Origin: Phaeodactylum tricornutum CCAP 1055/1
Taxonomy: Eukaryota; Bacillariophyta; Bacillariophyceae; Surirellales; Neidiaceae
Direction of reading: 5' to 3'
DNA: 64,000 nt
Assembly: GCF_000150955.2 (NCBI RefSeq)
Contig: NC_011681.1
Location: 823,525-887,524, forward strand
Position numbers and translations under genes: made by a program. The notes below the pieces were generated by a model, which made no database searches, was not told where the DNA came from, and saw only the letters and a list, made by a program, of their open reading frames with translations. Each line of letters opens with the position of its first letter. Positions within the stretch are counted from its first letter, which is position 1. Of the stretch, positions 54,901 through 63,587 are shown in pieces.

Positions 54901-56691
54901 TCAAGTATGTTTCGTAGCGGTCAGGTACCGCTCGTTATCCGTTGGTTGGTTCCCGTGTTTATTCTGGGAAACATTGGGATGTTTCTGAGCGGCCATTTGA
55001 GTGTTGGAGGATCCGTGCGTATCTATATCCAAATAGCTGGAGAGCGGCTTGTATTTGATGACTTTTACAGCTTCTCAGTGGCACAGTCCGCTATTGAATT
55101 GTGGGATGCCGGAGGGAAGGAACTGGCGGTAAGAACCGTGGACCGAGTTGGTTGAAAAATCGACTTTCTGGTTTGTGTACTCACGCGTCAAGTGTTTTTG
55201 CAGATTTTGATCCTTATCTTTAGCGGAGTGTGGCCGTACACCAAACAAATTCTGACTTTTTTGCTGTGGTTTGCTCCGCCGACGAGGGTTTCCGTGTCCA
55301 CGCGCGGGACTTGGCTGTTGTGGTTGGATGCGCTTGCCAAATGGAGTATGATTGATGTGTTTGTGATGATAATATCGATTGTTGCTTTTCGAGTGTCGAT
55401 CCGAAGGTACGTTTTGAGCTCTAGGTGTGGCGTACCGAATGCATTTAGACATGGGAACCGTATACGTATACTTACTACTTTTGCAACTGTTTGTTTCCAT
55501 CGTTGAAACAGTCCTAGTCAATCCTTTCTACCGGATGATCTGTACCGAGTCGACTTGGCTGTAGTCCCCGTGTGGGGATTGTACGCGAACTTGACTGCGC
55601 AGCTTCTATCGCAGCTGAGTTCCCACGTCATCATTCACTACCACCGTCGTGTGGAGCGAAAGGCGCAGAATGAAGTCAAAGACGAACCAAATGAATCGCT
55701 CATCGAGAATGGAACGAAGGAATTTGAAAGCGAAGCATCTTGGACTCTGAAGGATGTTCCGCTGAAGAGTAGCACCACCGAGATGACGGATGATGACGGA
55801 ACGACACAGGATGAAGCTGTTGAAGCGCTGCGCAGCCATGCCTTTGGTCGTCCTCATCGCGGTGAAGCCGAGAAGCTACACGTCCGCCGTGGGGTCAACA
55901 TTCTGGTAGTAGTGGTGGCAGTGGTGTTGACTGTTATGTTATTATTGGGGTCGCTTCTTCCGAGTTTTTCGTTTGACGTTCAAGGTTTGGCGGGTGTGGC
56001 TGTAGAAGCAGGTCGGAACTTCGAGCAGGCCAAGGATGAGCATAGCATAATTTCGATTGCGCAGTTGCTGATGGATCAAGCTCGATTTGTGGACACAGCG
56101 AAGGACTATATTGGTACGACCTCGATAGCTGTGTTGCTGGTTTTGACGGTCTTGATTGTGCCTGTTCTTCAGACGTGCGCGTTAGTGGTGCAGTGGTTTT
56201 ATCCCATGACGCATGGAACGCGCCGTCGCGTGGAGAGTGTTGTCGAGGTCTTGCGGGCCTGGCAGTATATGGAAGTATACGTGATATCGATAGTTGTCGG
56301 AGCGTGGCAATTGCCGGAGGTTTCGAGCTTTTTGATTGGATCGGCGTGCGATGGCTTGCAAAGCACATTTGCCGAGCTGGTCTTTTACGGATTTATAGAA
56401 GCGGAAGACGCACAATGCTTCAAAGTGGACGCGGCGATCTCTTCGGGATCCTATGTGCTGATTGCAGCCGCAGTGTTATTGGCTGTCATGAACACTTTCA
56501 TCTGCAAGGCAGTCGGTCAAGTGGAATACTTCTCCAAATACCGTGAATTGTTCGCGGCTCACGGTTCTTTGCACCGGAAGGAACTGGCGCTGGAAGAGCG
56601 AGAGCCGGTACCCGTAGACGACATCAATGCTGTGCCTGTACTGTTTACGGATCGATTTCGTTGGTTGTTGCGCACTCAGAAAATGTCGTGA
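51926..56691 (+). CDS. TULIP (BPI-like) lipid-binding + PqiA-like membrane protein
   Basis: Four exons, 51926-54095, 54182-55128, 55204-55406 and 55512-56691, with introns of 86, 75 and 105 nt (GTACGT, GTAAGA, GTACGT donors; AG acceptors), all phase-consistent; 1499 residues from ATG 51926. A signal peptide (AAYVACVFFSFCNSSLLAAA) is followed by a large extracytoplasmic region (about 40-880). Its pattern, with VGGFTLSLSFANIVCRDFNL near residue 100 and repeated amphipathic strands and Leu-rich segments, resembles BPI/TULIP lipid-binding domains. Membrane helices follow at about residues 897-925 and 973-990. The PqiA-like block (about 1040-1140) has LIFSGVWPYTKQILTFLLWF, LDALAKWSMIDVFVMIISI and VVPVWGLYANLTAQLLSQ. 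More helices lie at about 1234-1260, 1307-1335 and 1418-1440. A role in moving lipid between membranes is an inference. Confidence 0.78.
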
Positions 56692-56806
56692 TGGCTCGTT
56701 TCAAGCAGATGAATTTTGTGGAAAGGCTTTATAATTTGTTAAAAACGACGTAACCGTACCGGGTGTTTCAATTACAGTCCTGATAGTGAGTCAGACAACT
56801 GATTTC

Positions 56807-58198
56807 CTATACAAATAGTACGGCTAGTCGATCCACTAATGATAAAGAAATGTCGTCGGCTTGGCGTTCGGTCAATTCCGTGACCCCCCAGGTTTCTCGT
56901 ACTGACGTTCGTTTGTCTTCTGAGAGTGGCGCTGGCACCAATGCAATTTGTTGGCGTTGTGCATTTGACGAAAGCAACCAGGGTAGCAAAACGTATGCTA
57001 CGGCGTTTGGCGCCTCGTGATTGGGACAGTGACCAACGCTGGAGAGTTCCACGTATCGCTGGACCTTACCCGTTGGACGCTGTCCCAGAGCTCGGAGCAT
57101 ACGCGCTGCAAAGGCCGGTTTGCACCAAGGATCGTCGGCTCCAAAGCATAGCAAAACGTCACACTCGAGCCGGGAAAGGGCTTCGTCGAAAGCGTTGATC
57201 TTTTTGTAGTCGTTTTTGGTATTGCTTGGAGCATCATTTGGTTTCGTCGGTAAGGTCACGGGAGGAGACCAAAGAATCGAGGCAAAGGCCGCGTGTCCCC
57301 CTTGACTTTCAGTGCAGGCTCGGATTTGTTGCATGAGCGTGGCGTCAAACGCCTCCCGATGGACGTACGCCGCCGCCAAATATTGTTCGATTGTGTTGAG
57401 ATTGCGAATCTGATCGAACAGAAATCGACCAATGGTCTTGGGCAGAAAAGGAGCCGGCAAATGACCGGTCCAGCCGGGCAAATTGAGTCCCCAAACAGGA
57501 GTGGCGTTGAGCAGGGTGACGGAGGCTACCAAGTCGGGTCGCAAGGCAGCCACAAATACGGCCAAGTGTCCGCCGACAGAATTGCCTACCAAATGGACTC
57601 GTTCCGGAGGAGCAGTATAGTGTCTCGTGGACGAGAAACAGGATTCACGAGCAGGCAAAACGATTGTCTCCAAAAATGCTACAATCTGGTCCACCCATGT
57701 TTGTCCACAGTAGCGCAATCCCAATTCCGCTTCACTTTGTCCATCGTTGGAATCCACGGGCCAGGAGCGACCTTGTCCGAGATAATCAAGCGTGTAAATA
57801 ATAGTAGCAAGACTGGCGGGTTCATCTCTATTGCTGTTTTTGTCAGTTACTGTAGATTGGTCGGACTGTTGTTGCAGGGCTTGGATGAGTCGGTGTTGGT
57901 GGAAGGACCCGACCCCAAAGCCGTTCAGGAGCAGCACCGGCGAGACGTCTCGATACGGTGTGGTTGGTGATTGCGGCGGCACGGCTATCTTGGTGGGAAA
58001 TCTGACCACAGCGGTCTCATATGCAATGGGGTGGGATCGGAACAAAAAGGTATGCGAAGATATAGGGACGGGGGAAGTCTCAGTGTTCCTGGCACTGGAT
58101 TTGCCTACCGGCACGTTGCTATTGCTGTAGGAATAGGAGGTGACGAGACACGCGGATAGCCAGATCGTGAGCTGCAGGGTTTTCCGAATAATCTTCAT
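56807..58198 (-). CDS. Pheophytinase-like alpha/beta hydrolase, probably plastid
   Basis: Alpha/beta hydrolase resembling plant pheophytinase, which removes phytol from pheophytin during chlorophyll breakdown. The frame is open to 58363 but the first ATG is 58198, giving 463 residues. This start yields a signal-like N-terminus (TLQLTIWLSACLVTSYSYS), fitting plastid import. Features in order: LLLNGFGVGSFHQHRL (oxyanion region), TLDYLGQGRSWP, VHLVGNSVGGHLAVF with nucleophile Ser in GNSVGG, SVTLLNATPVWG and GWTGHLPAPFLP as in pheophytinase, VLLCFGADDPWC with the catalytic Asp, and SVGHCPNHEAP with the catalytic His. An insertion (about residues 105-125) follows the first motif. Substrate is inferred. 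A DNA transposon lies only about 180 bp upstream of the start codon. Confidence 0.88.
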   Translation of the reverse strand: MKIIRKTLQLTIWLSACLVTSYSYSNSNVPVGKSSARNTETSPVPISSHTFLFRSHPIAYETAVVRFPTKIAVPPQSPTTPYRDVSPVLLLNGFGVGSFHQHRLIQALQQQSDQSTVTDKNSNRDEPASLATIIYTLDYLGQGRSWPVDSNDGQSEAELGLRYCGQTWVDQIVAFLETIVLPARESCFSSTRHYTAPPERVHLVGNSVGGHLAVFVAALRPDLVASVTLLNATPVWGLNLPGWTGHLPAPFLPKTIGRFLFDQIRNLNTIEQYLAAAYVHREAFDATLMQQIRACTESQGGHAAFASILWSPPVTLPTKPNDAPSNTKNDYKKINAFDEALSRLECDVLLCFGADDPWCKPAFAARMLRALGQRPTGKVQRYVELSSVGHCPNHEAPNAVAYVLLPWLLSSNAQRQQIALVPAPLSEDKRTSVRETWGVTELTERQADDISLSLVDRLAVLFV

Positions 58199-58371
58199 TG
58201 GAAAAAAAGTGAATTTCCGAAGGCGAAGGTGTAAGCGATGGATGTCTTGCCTTTGGTACCGACCCCCATGGTCAGTTTGGGGAGCAAAGATTTCGTTGAA
58301 GATTGTGTCGGTTTGTCTTTGGTTCGTTGTTGATTCGTGTTTTATCGTGATTGGATCCAACAATCCCGTAC

Positions 58372-58380
58372 TACTGTTTC
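58372..58380. repeat. Target-site duplication, left copy
   Basis: TACTGTTTC directly abuts the left end of the Mutator-like element and is repeated exactly at 63579-63587. Confidence 0.93.
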
Positions 58381-58569
58381 CAGATATTCTATGCGCGTTC
58401 GACTATGCGCGTTCCTATGCGCGTTCGGATGCTCTGATTGGTCGAGAAATTGACATTCTTCCTTGAGAGAATGATATTCTTCTGTCCTAAATAAAATAAT
58501 TTCCAAAAGTCCTTAGTCATTCTTGTGTTGGATTGCTGGAGCCGCGGGTGTGAGCTGTGCTCACCCCCC
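58381..58569. repeat. Left terminal inverted repeat of MULE
   Basis: These 189 bp begin with CAGATATTC and match the reverse complement of 63390-63578 at every base. Near the outer end, three near-adjacent copies of TATGCGCGTTC (at about 58389, 58403 and 58415) are likely transposase-binding sites. The repeat ends in a run of six C. Confidence 0.95.
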
Positions 58570-58978
58570 TCCCAACCCCCTTTTGCTTACTGTGAACGCG
58601 CTGACCGTCAAAGAGCCCACACCATCCACCCCCATGCGGGCGTACATCAGATCGACCCTCTCGTTGCCCTCGACATCCCCGTTAGCGACAAGGGTCAAGT
58701 TGTTGGACGCCGTATAGCCACAAGTAGATTCCGTGCCCCACATCAAAGGGGCAAACTTCGTCATCAGGTGATGACACGCTTCCTCTTTGTCGGGGCGAAA
58801 GTCGCACGACGCCCACAGTCCGCGGAGACCGTCCCTCAGCACGCACCGCAGCATCCAACAGGTCCAACATGTGCAGCAGCGTGTACATGGTATCCGACGT
58901 GTGCATAAAGGGCCGTGGGACGGTGGCGGTAGACAATGCCTATTCGCGGGCGGACTGGAAGACGACAAAGTCGTTTTC
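58570..58978 (-). other. Coding-like cargo next to the left MULE end
   Basis: On the minus strand this segment reads as protein-like sequence in shifting frames, for example LLHMLDLLDAAVRAEGRSP, then WASCDFRPDKEEACHHLM and LTLVANGDVEGNERVDLMYA, with a stop and apparent frame changes between and before them (58561-58968). I do not recognise a family. It could be a captured fragment of a host gene, as in Pack-MULEs, or the remains of a second element gene. No intact reading frame links the parts. Confidence 0.4.
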
Positions 58979-59280
58979 GGAAACGTTAAAGCACAGAAAG
59001 TCGAAGCAATTCAAGCGTTGTTTCTACACGTTTCCCACACAGTGTATGTTGGAATGGAGATTGGGTGTGGCTGTTCGTGCATACAGCGGAACGCCGAAGG
59101 CACCGTCCGGGGGTCCACTATCCGGAATGGAAACGTTAAAGCACAGAAAGTCGAAGCAATTCAAGCGTTGTTTCTACACGTTTCCCACACAGTGTATGTT
59201 GGAATGGAGATTGGGTGTGGCTGTTCGTGCATACAGCGGAACGCCGAAGGCACCGTCCGGGGGTCCACTATCCGGAATGG
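58979..59280. repeat. 150-bp exact tandem duplication within MULE
   Basis: Two identical direct copies of a 150-bp unit lie end to end (58981-59130 and 59131-59280); the match extends two bases upstream. Because 150 is a multiple of three, open frames crossing it are lengthened rather than broken (58787-59494 and 58869-59351 on the plus strand). The copies show no differences, so the duplication is recent or maintained. On the minus strand one frame of the unit reads PDSGPPDGAFGVPLYARTAT before a stop, continuing the coding-like cargo. Confidence 0.93.
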
Positions 59281-59938
59281 GTCGTTTCCGCAACGTGATG
59301 GAGGTTGCGCGACCTGCGCAACCAGTTATGGTTGTGGAGCATACTGTGTAGGACAGTGTGTCAAAACACTTGACAGACTGGTACTGTCAGATGCATCCTG
59401 GAGAAGTGTGCTGACAAGCAAAGGGAGCAGCAGGAATTACGGAATCACAAGTAGCTCCAGACCCCCAAGCACTACCAAGTTGGCCCATGCCTGACAAGGG
59501 GACAATTCCCAACAAACTTAAGAAAGCAGGTTGTTGATAGGTACAAGACCAATGCAGTATATCACAGTGAACAAAAAGAAGATTATTACGCAGAAACGAC
59601 TTGTTTGTGAGCTTGTTGTAATTCCTTGGTGTGACAACAGCAACACTGCAGCAAATAGACTTGATTCAAAGAATAGAGCCAAAGGGGAGCCGCGAGAAAT
59701 TACAACAAAGATTTGTGTTGGCACAATCTAGACTTTTTGGAGTATGAAATTGAACTATGTTGAATGTCCTTTGCCATGATGGCTTTGAGAGAATATACAC
59801 ACTTGGAAAAGACATGATGGGTTTTGCTACAACTATCTTTTTGTTGCTGGTGACAAGAATCAAATGAACAATAGATGGTGAGAAATGAATGCATGAAGTT
59901 TGTTTCTTCATTTAATTTAAAGCACAAGTAAGTAGTCA
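59281..59938. other. Non-coding stretch inside MULE
   Basis: AT-rich region between the tandem duplication and the transposase stop codon. Two small plus- and minus-strand frames (59531-59731, 59666-59911) have no recognisable domain. It probably includes the 3' UTR of the transposase. Confidence 0.4.
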
Positions 59939-62900
59939 TTAGATGCTACCAGTTAAGCTATTAAATTTGTTGCTTGCAATCAACCGTGTCATGGTATTCA
60001 TTCCTGTCAAAGCAGAGGTTGCAATCCAGTCTGTTACAGTGCTGTATGTGGCCACTCTGTGATCAAAGCTGGCAGCACCTTCTATAAGTCCTTCCATAAT
60101 TGTTCCCATGTTGCCATAGCATGTAACTTCCACCCCAACATTGTTTGAAACTTTGGCAGCAGCCAAGCTTCCTGATAGATTGTACAGGCCATGAATAACA
60201 AGCCATTTAGTATGTCTTGGGAGGCTGATGAGCACAGGTTTGTTGGCTGTAATAAGGGAACTTAACTTTGATCCGTCACTGATGGCTTGTGAGCAGCAAA
60301 GTTCTGTTTGCCGGAAGCGAGGAAGCTCCTCTTTTGTAATCCTCCGGCCAAGGTCCCTCAGTATCTGGCAGCTTTGAATATTTCTGCATGTGGCTCTGTG
60401 GCAGAAGCTGCATTTGGAATTCTTTACTTTGTAGCTACGCACCGATGTCCCTCCATATGTGGCCATCACCTTTGAGACTAGTCTCTTGGATCGGGTCCTT
60501 CCTACTGTGTTGGCCTCTGGACCAGCCACTGGTTGATGCAGAGCTGGATGCTTTCTTCTCAGTTCAACAGCCAGGCTAGCAGATTGTACTATGCTGGCAG
60601 CTGAGCGGGCACTTGTTCCACGAGCAATCTCAAGCAAATGCTGAAGAGATGAATAGAGGACCATGCTCATTTCCGATTTGCCACCAACAATGTAGTCTAC
60701 CACTGCTGCAGCAACACAAGTTGCTTCAGCATGAGTCACAGCAGCACACTTTTGTTTCTTCTGGGGTTGCATTTTGGTGTTGGTAGAACATTTACCAGCC
60801 AATGTAGCTAATGGGATGCTATCATCCTCAGAAGAGGAGGGTTCATTGCGAGTGTCAGCATGAATATTAACTTCATCAACATTGACTTCATTAGCATTGT
60901 TGCCCTTGACCAACACTAGATCATCATCATTGCAACCATAATGATCATAAGTATCATTGTTGGAGCTGGTTGGACGAATTGCTGTTTGCAAGTGTGGCTG
61001 GAGCATTCTTTCTGGAAACAAGCTAAGTTCAAAGGTGTGATTATGTAGAGCATATTCATGCAGGCACATACCCCCAAACTCCTTTTGCTGGGAACAAGTG
61101 CAACGCTCTCCTTTCTTTATAACAATGGCGAAATCATCCAGCTTAGGAGTATCCATGTGAAAAATTTGGTGAGAGCCACATGGAAGACATAAATGGGTAT
61201 AGCTCTTTCCCTCTTCTGAAAGAGGACACCAATAATCTTTGAAGAATCTCTTTGAGAGTGCTTTGTGTGCCCCAGCATCTGACAGATCATGCAATAGTGT
61301 GGTTGTTTTGGTTTTTGAAGCCCTATTAAAGGATAATAGCTCATATCTTGCGTCTTCTTGTTCATGCAAGTTGGCCAAGTCTTGTCGTCGGTACAGAAGT
61401 GCACTGATTTCTTTGACAATGTCTTGTGATGAGCCTGGACCAACTCGAGCTACAACACTAGAGTGGTTTGATTCTGCTGGTTGACTGCTGGATTTGCCAA
61501 GATTTCCAGGTATGGTTTTGATAAAGTGGTGAGCAAACCGTTCTGGGTGATCATACAATCCCTTCACATACTCAAGCTTAGCAGGGTTGTGGGCCAGTGT
61601 TTGTGCTATCTCCTGGTATGCTTCATCATATTCTTTGCGTGACTTTCCATAAAGCATCTTCCCAAGTGAAGCCTTTAACTGGTCAAACAGGGTTGGTCCA
61701 AAGTATTCTGGCCATACTTTTGACTTCAGGTGAAAGGAATCCCATGCAAGAGTTGTGGAAGGGCGCTTCAGACCTACCAATGGTAGGAGTGCATCTGTTA
61801 AAAAGCAGTCTGCGTAGATGAGACGGATAGAGGCCAATTTTCGCCGTGGCTCCATTTGCTCCAAAGAATTTAAGGCAAATGCATATGCGGCAAGTGTTTC
61901 CCCCAAACAGATACTTTCACAGAGTGGAACCACTCGCATTTCATGATCCATTGCAACAGGACCAATGTATGGCCAGTGGAGACTGTTCATTTTCCTTTTC
62001 ATAGCATCCAGGTATATTGTGCTCCCAAACCGGATCCAGGCTTTGCGCATACTTTTGGTAATCCAAACAATGCCAATTGGCCGTACGTCAATATCGTAAT
62101 GCACACGGAAGTCAAAGCCAATGGTCTCAGATTTCACTTTTTCAAGAAATGCAAGTGCCTTCCAACCTTCACCTGTGTCCTGTAGAACCTGTCTCATAAA
62201 TTCAGCCACTTTCTCTCTGGACACATCATCATCCTTTGAGATTATGGTCTCATCCTCATCCAATGGAACAAAATCAATTAATTTCTGTGCTGTTGCAATG
62301 TTTATTGGTGTTTGTTCTATGGAGTACTTGACTGCTCGCTTTCTGATGTTGCATATATCAGAAGCAGTAATTGCATAGTGCTCTGGCACATGATCTTTTA
62401 GCAAACTCTTCATCTGGCAAGCATTGATATTTCCTGCAGCTATTAATGTCACAATATCATTGACCTTTGTCAGATCCAAGCCACCAATTGTTATGCCAGC
62501 AGCCTTCCTTGCAAGGCGCTGCTCCTTAACACCTGGATGGCATTCCGTGCTGTGCTCTAATTCATATGATGTTAATTTCACAGCTCTCCGATGCCGCGGT
62601 TTTGTGTCATCCTTGCAACAAGATGATGATCGGATGATAAATGAACAATTTGATTTGATGCTTGTCCGCTCTCTTTGTCTTGTTGGTGACACAATTGACT
62701 CACGTGGTTTAGTTGAGCTCTTGGCAAAAAAGCATGACAATTTGTTGCCAGACGAAACAACAACAAATCCCCAGTGTGCGGCAAATCGTGAAGCAACCTG
62801 CTTGAGCTGGTAAAAGTTGACAAAATAGGTGCTGGCCTTCATCTTCCCAAAGAGTTCATTTGCCTTGATTGAAAGTCTCATCTTATTGACATATCCATCA

Positions 62901-63169
62901 TTGTCAACATCTGAGTCTTTACGACAGTGTGCATCAACCAGTTCTTTCAGTTCAGTAGGTAGCCAGTCAATTGAATTAGCAACTTTTGTCACCTTCACCA
63001 AAGCTTGTTCCTTTGTAAGCATTTGATCTTTGACTGCTGCACCAAATTTTTCAATAGCTTCATCTACAACAACGTAAGGGTCATGTTCCTTCCCATTTTG
63101 CAGAATCCGGAGTGGTGGATATGCTACAAGCTCACCATATATTTTAGACATTATTTCGACTTGGACCAT
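59939..63169 (-). CDS. Mutator-like (MULE/FAR1-type) transposase
   Basis: DDE transposase that cuts and joins the element ends. The frame is open to 63217 but the first ATG is 63169; 1076 residues, without a stop or frameshift. A FAR1/WRKY-GCM1-like zinc-binding DNA-binding region lies at about residues 130-215 (FAAHWGFVVVSSGNK, then Cys, Cys and His-rich pieces ending ELEHSTECHPG). The MULE catalytic core follows: Asp near residue 388 in STIYLDAMKRK, Asp near 453 in IRLIYADCFLTDALLP, and Glu near 566 in AESNHSS. A SWIM zinc finger (CTCSQQKEFGGMCLHEYALH, CxCx(n)CxH) lies at about 692-711. The C-terminal 350 residues, with a Cys-rich patch (CSFCHRATCRNIQSC), are unassigned. The intact frame together with identical TIRs suggests it may still be active. 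Confidence 0.92.
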   Translation of the reverse strand: MVQVEIMSKIYGELVAYPPLRILQNGKEHDPYVVVDEAIEKFGAAVKDQMLTKEQALVKVTKVANSIDWLPTELKELVDAHCRKDSDVDNDGYVNKMRLSIKANELFGKMKASTYFVNFYQLKQVASRFAAHWGFVVVSSGNKLSCFFAKSSTKPRESIVSPTRQRERTSIKSNCSFIIRSSSCCKDDTKPRHRRAVKLTSYELEHSTECHPGVKEQRLARKAAGITIGGLDLTKVNDIVTLIAAGNINACQMKSLLKDHVPEHYAITASDICNIRKRAVKYSIEQTPINIATAQKLIDFVPLDEDETIISKDDDVSREKVAEFMRQVLQDTGEGWKALAFLEKVKSETIGFDFRVHYDIDVRPIGIVWITKSMRKAWIRFGSTIYLDAMKRKMNSLHWPYIGPVAMDHEMRVVPLCESICLGETLAAYAFALNSLEQMEPRRKLASIRLIYADCFLTDALLPLVGLKRPSTTLAWDSFHLKSKVWPEYFGPTLFDQLKASLGKMLYGKSRKEYDEAYQEIAQTLAHNPAKLEYVKGLYDHPERFAHHFIKTIPGNLGKSSSQPAESNHSSVVARVGPGSSQDIVKEISALLYRRQDLANLHEQEDARYELLSFNRASKTKTTTLLHDLSDAGAHKALSKRFFKDYWCPLSEEGKSYTHLCLPCGSHQIFHMDTPKLDDFAIVIKKGERCTCSQQKEFGGMCLHEYALHNHTFELSLFPERMLQPHLQTAIRPTSSNNDTYDHYGCNDDDLVLVKGNNANEVNVDEVNIHADTRNEPSSSEDDSIPLATLAGKCSTNTKMQPQKKQKCAAVTHAEATCVAAAVVDYIVGGKSEMSMVLYSSLQHLLEIARGTSARSAASIVQSASLAVELRRKHPALHQPVAGPEANTVGRTRSKRLVSKVMATYGGTSVRSYKVKNSKCSFCHRATCRNIQSCQILRDLGRRITKEELPRFRQTELCCSQAISDGSKLSSLITANKPVLISLPRHTKWLVIHGLYNLSGSLAAAKVSNNVGVEVTCYGNMGTIMEGLIEGAASFDHRVATYSTVTDWIATSALTGMNTMTRLIASNKFNSLTGSI

Positions 63170-63389
63170 TGTTGGCCTTGTGGACTTGTCTTGTTCCGTC
63201 TCCAAGCATTGAAGCAAACACTGACTCTTTTACTGTAGATGCAACAAAATGACTATGTGCAAAATGAAAAGGACGGTGTTTGGTATATCTCGCGGCGTCG
63301 GGGATGTGCGAGAGGTTGCCATTTCTGGTACGGTGCTTTCGGATCTACCGTGTGGGAAAACACTGGTGCACAGCTCATGACCAGCAAAA

Positions 63390-63578
63390 GGGGGGTGAGC
63401 ACAGCTCACACCCGCGGCTCCAGCAATCCAACACAAGAATGACTAAGGACTTTTGGAAATTATTTTATTTAGGACAGAAGAATATCATTCTCTCAAGGAA
63501 GAATGTCAATTTCTCGACCAATCAGAGCATCCGAACGCGCATAGGAACGCGCATAGTCGAACGCGCATAGAATATCTG
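63390..63578. repeat. Right terminal inverted repeat of MULE
   Basis: Perfect inverted copy of 58381-58569, ending outward in GAATATCTG. It lies upstream of the transposase start codon and, with 63170-63389, probably contains the transposase promoter. Confidence 0.95.
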
Positions 63579-63587
63579 TACTGTTTC
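63579..63587. repeat. Target-site duplication, right copy
   Basis: TACTGTTTC follows the right end of the element directly, matching the left copy. Confidence 0.93.

Larger units (their letters stand above)
58381..63578 (-). mobile_element. Complete autonomous Mutator-like DNA transposon (MULE), 5198 bp
   Basis: The element is bounded by perfect 189-bp terminal inverted repeats (58381-58569 and 63390-63578) and a 9-bp target-site duplication, TACTGTTTC, at 58372-58380 and 63579-63587. TSD length (8-11 bp is usual) and long inverted repeats are hallmarks of Mutator superfamily elements. It carries one uninterrupted transposase gene on the minus strand (59939-63169). The left 1.4 kb (58570-59938) lacks a recognised gene but has a 150-bp tandem duplication and coding-like sequence. 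Identical inverted repeats and an intact target duplication suggest a recent insertion. The site is between the pheophytinase-like gene and sequence to the right of the element. Confidence 0.93.

Noticed and set aside
58787-59494. 235-codon plus-strand frame across the MULE tandem duplication
   Set aside because: Its length is partly an effect of the 150-bp in-frame duplication, it lacks a known domain, and the minus strand looks more protein-like.
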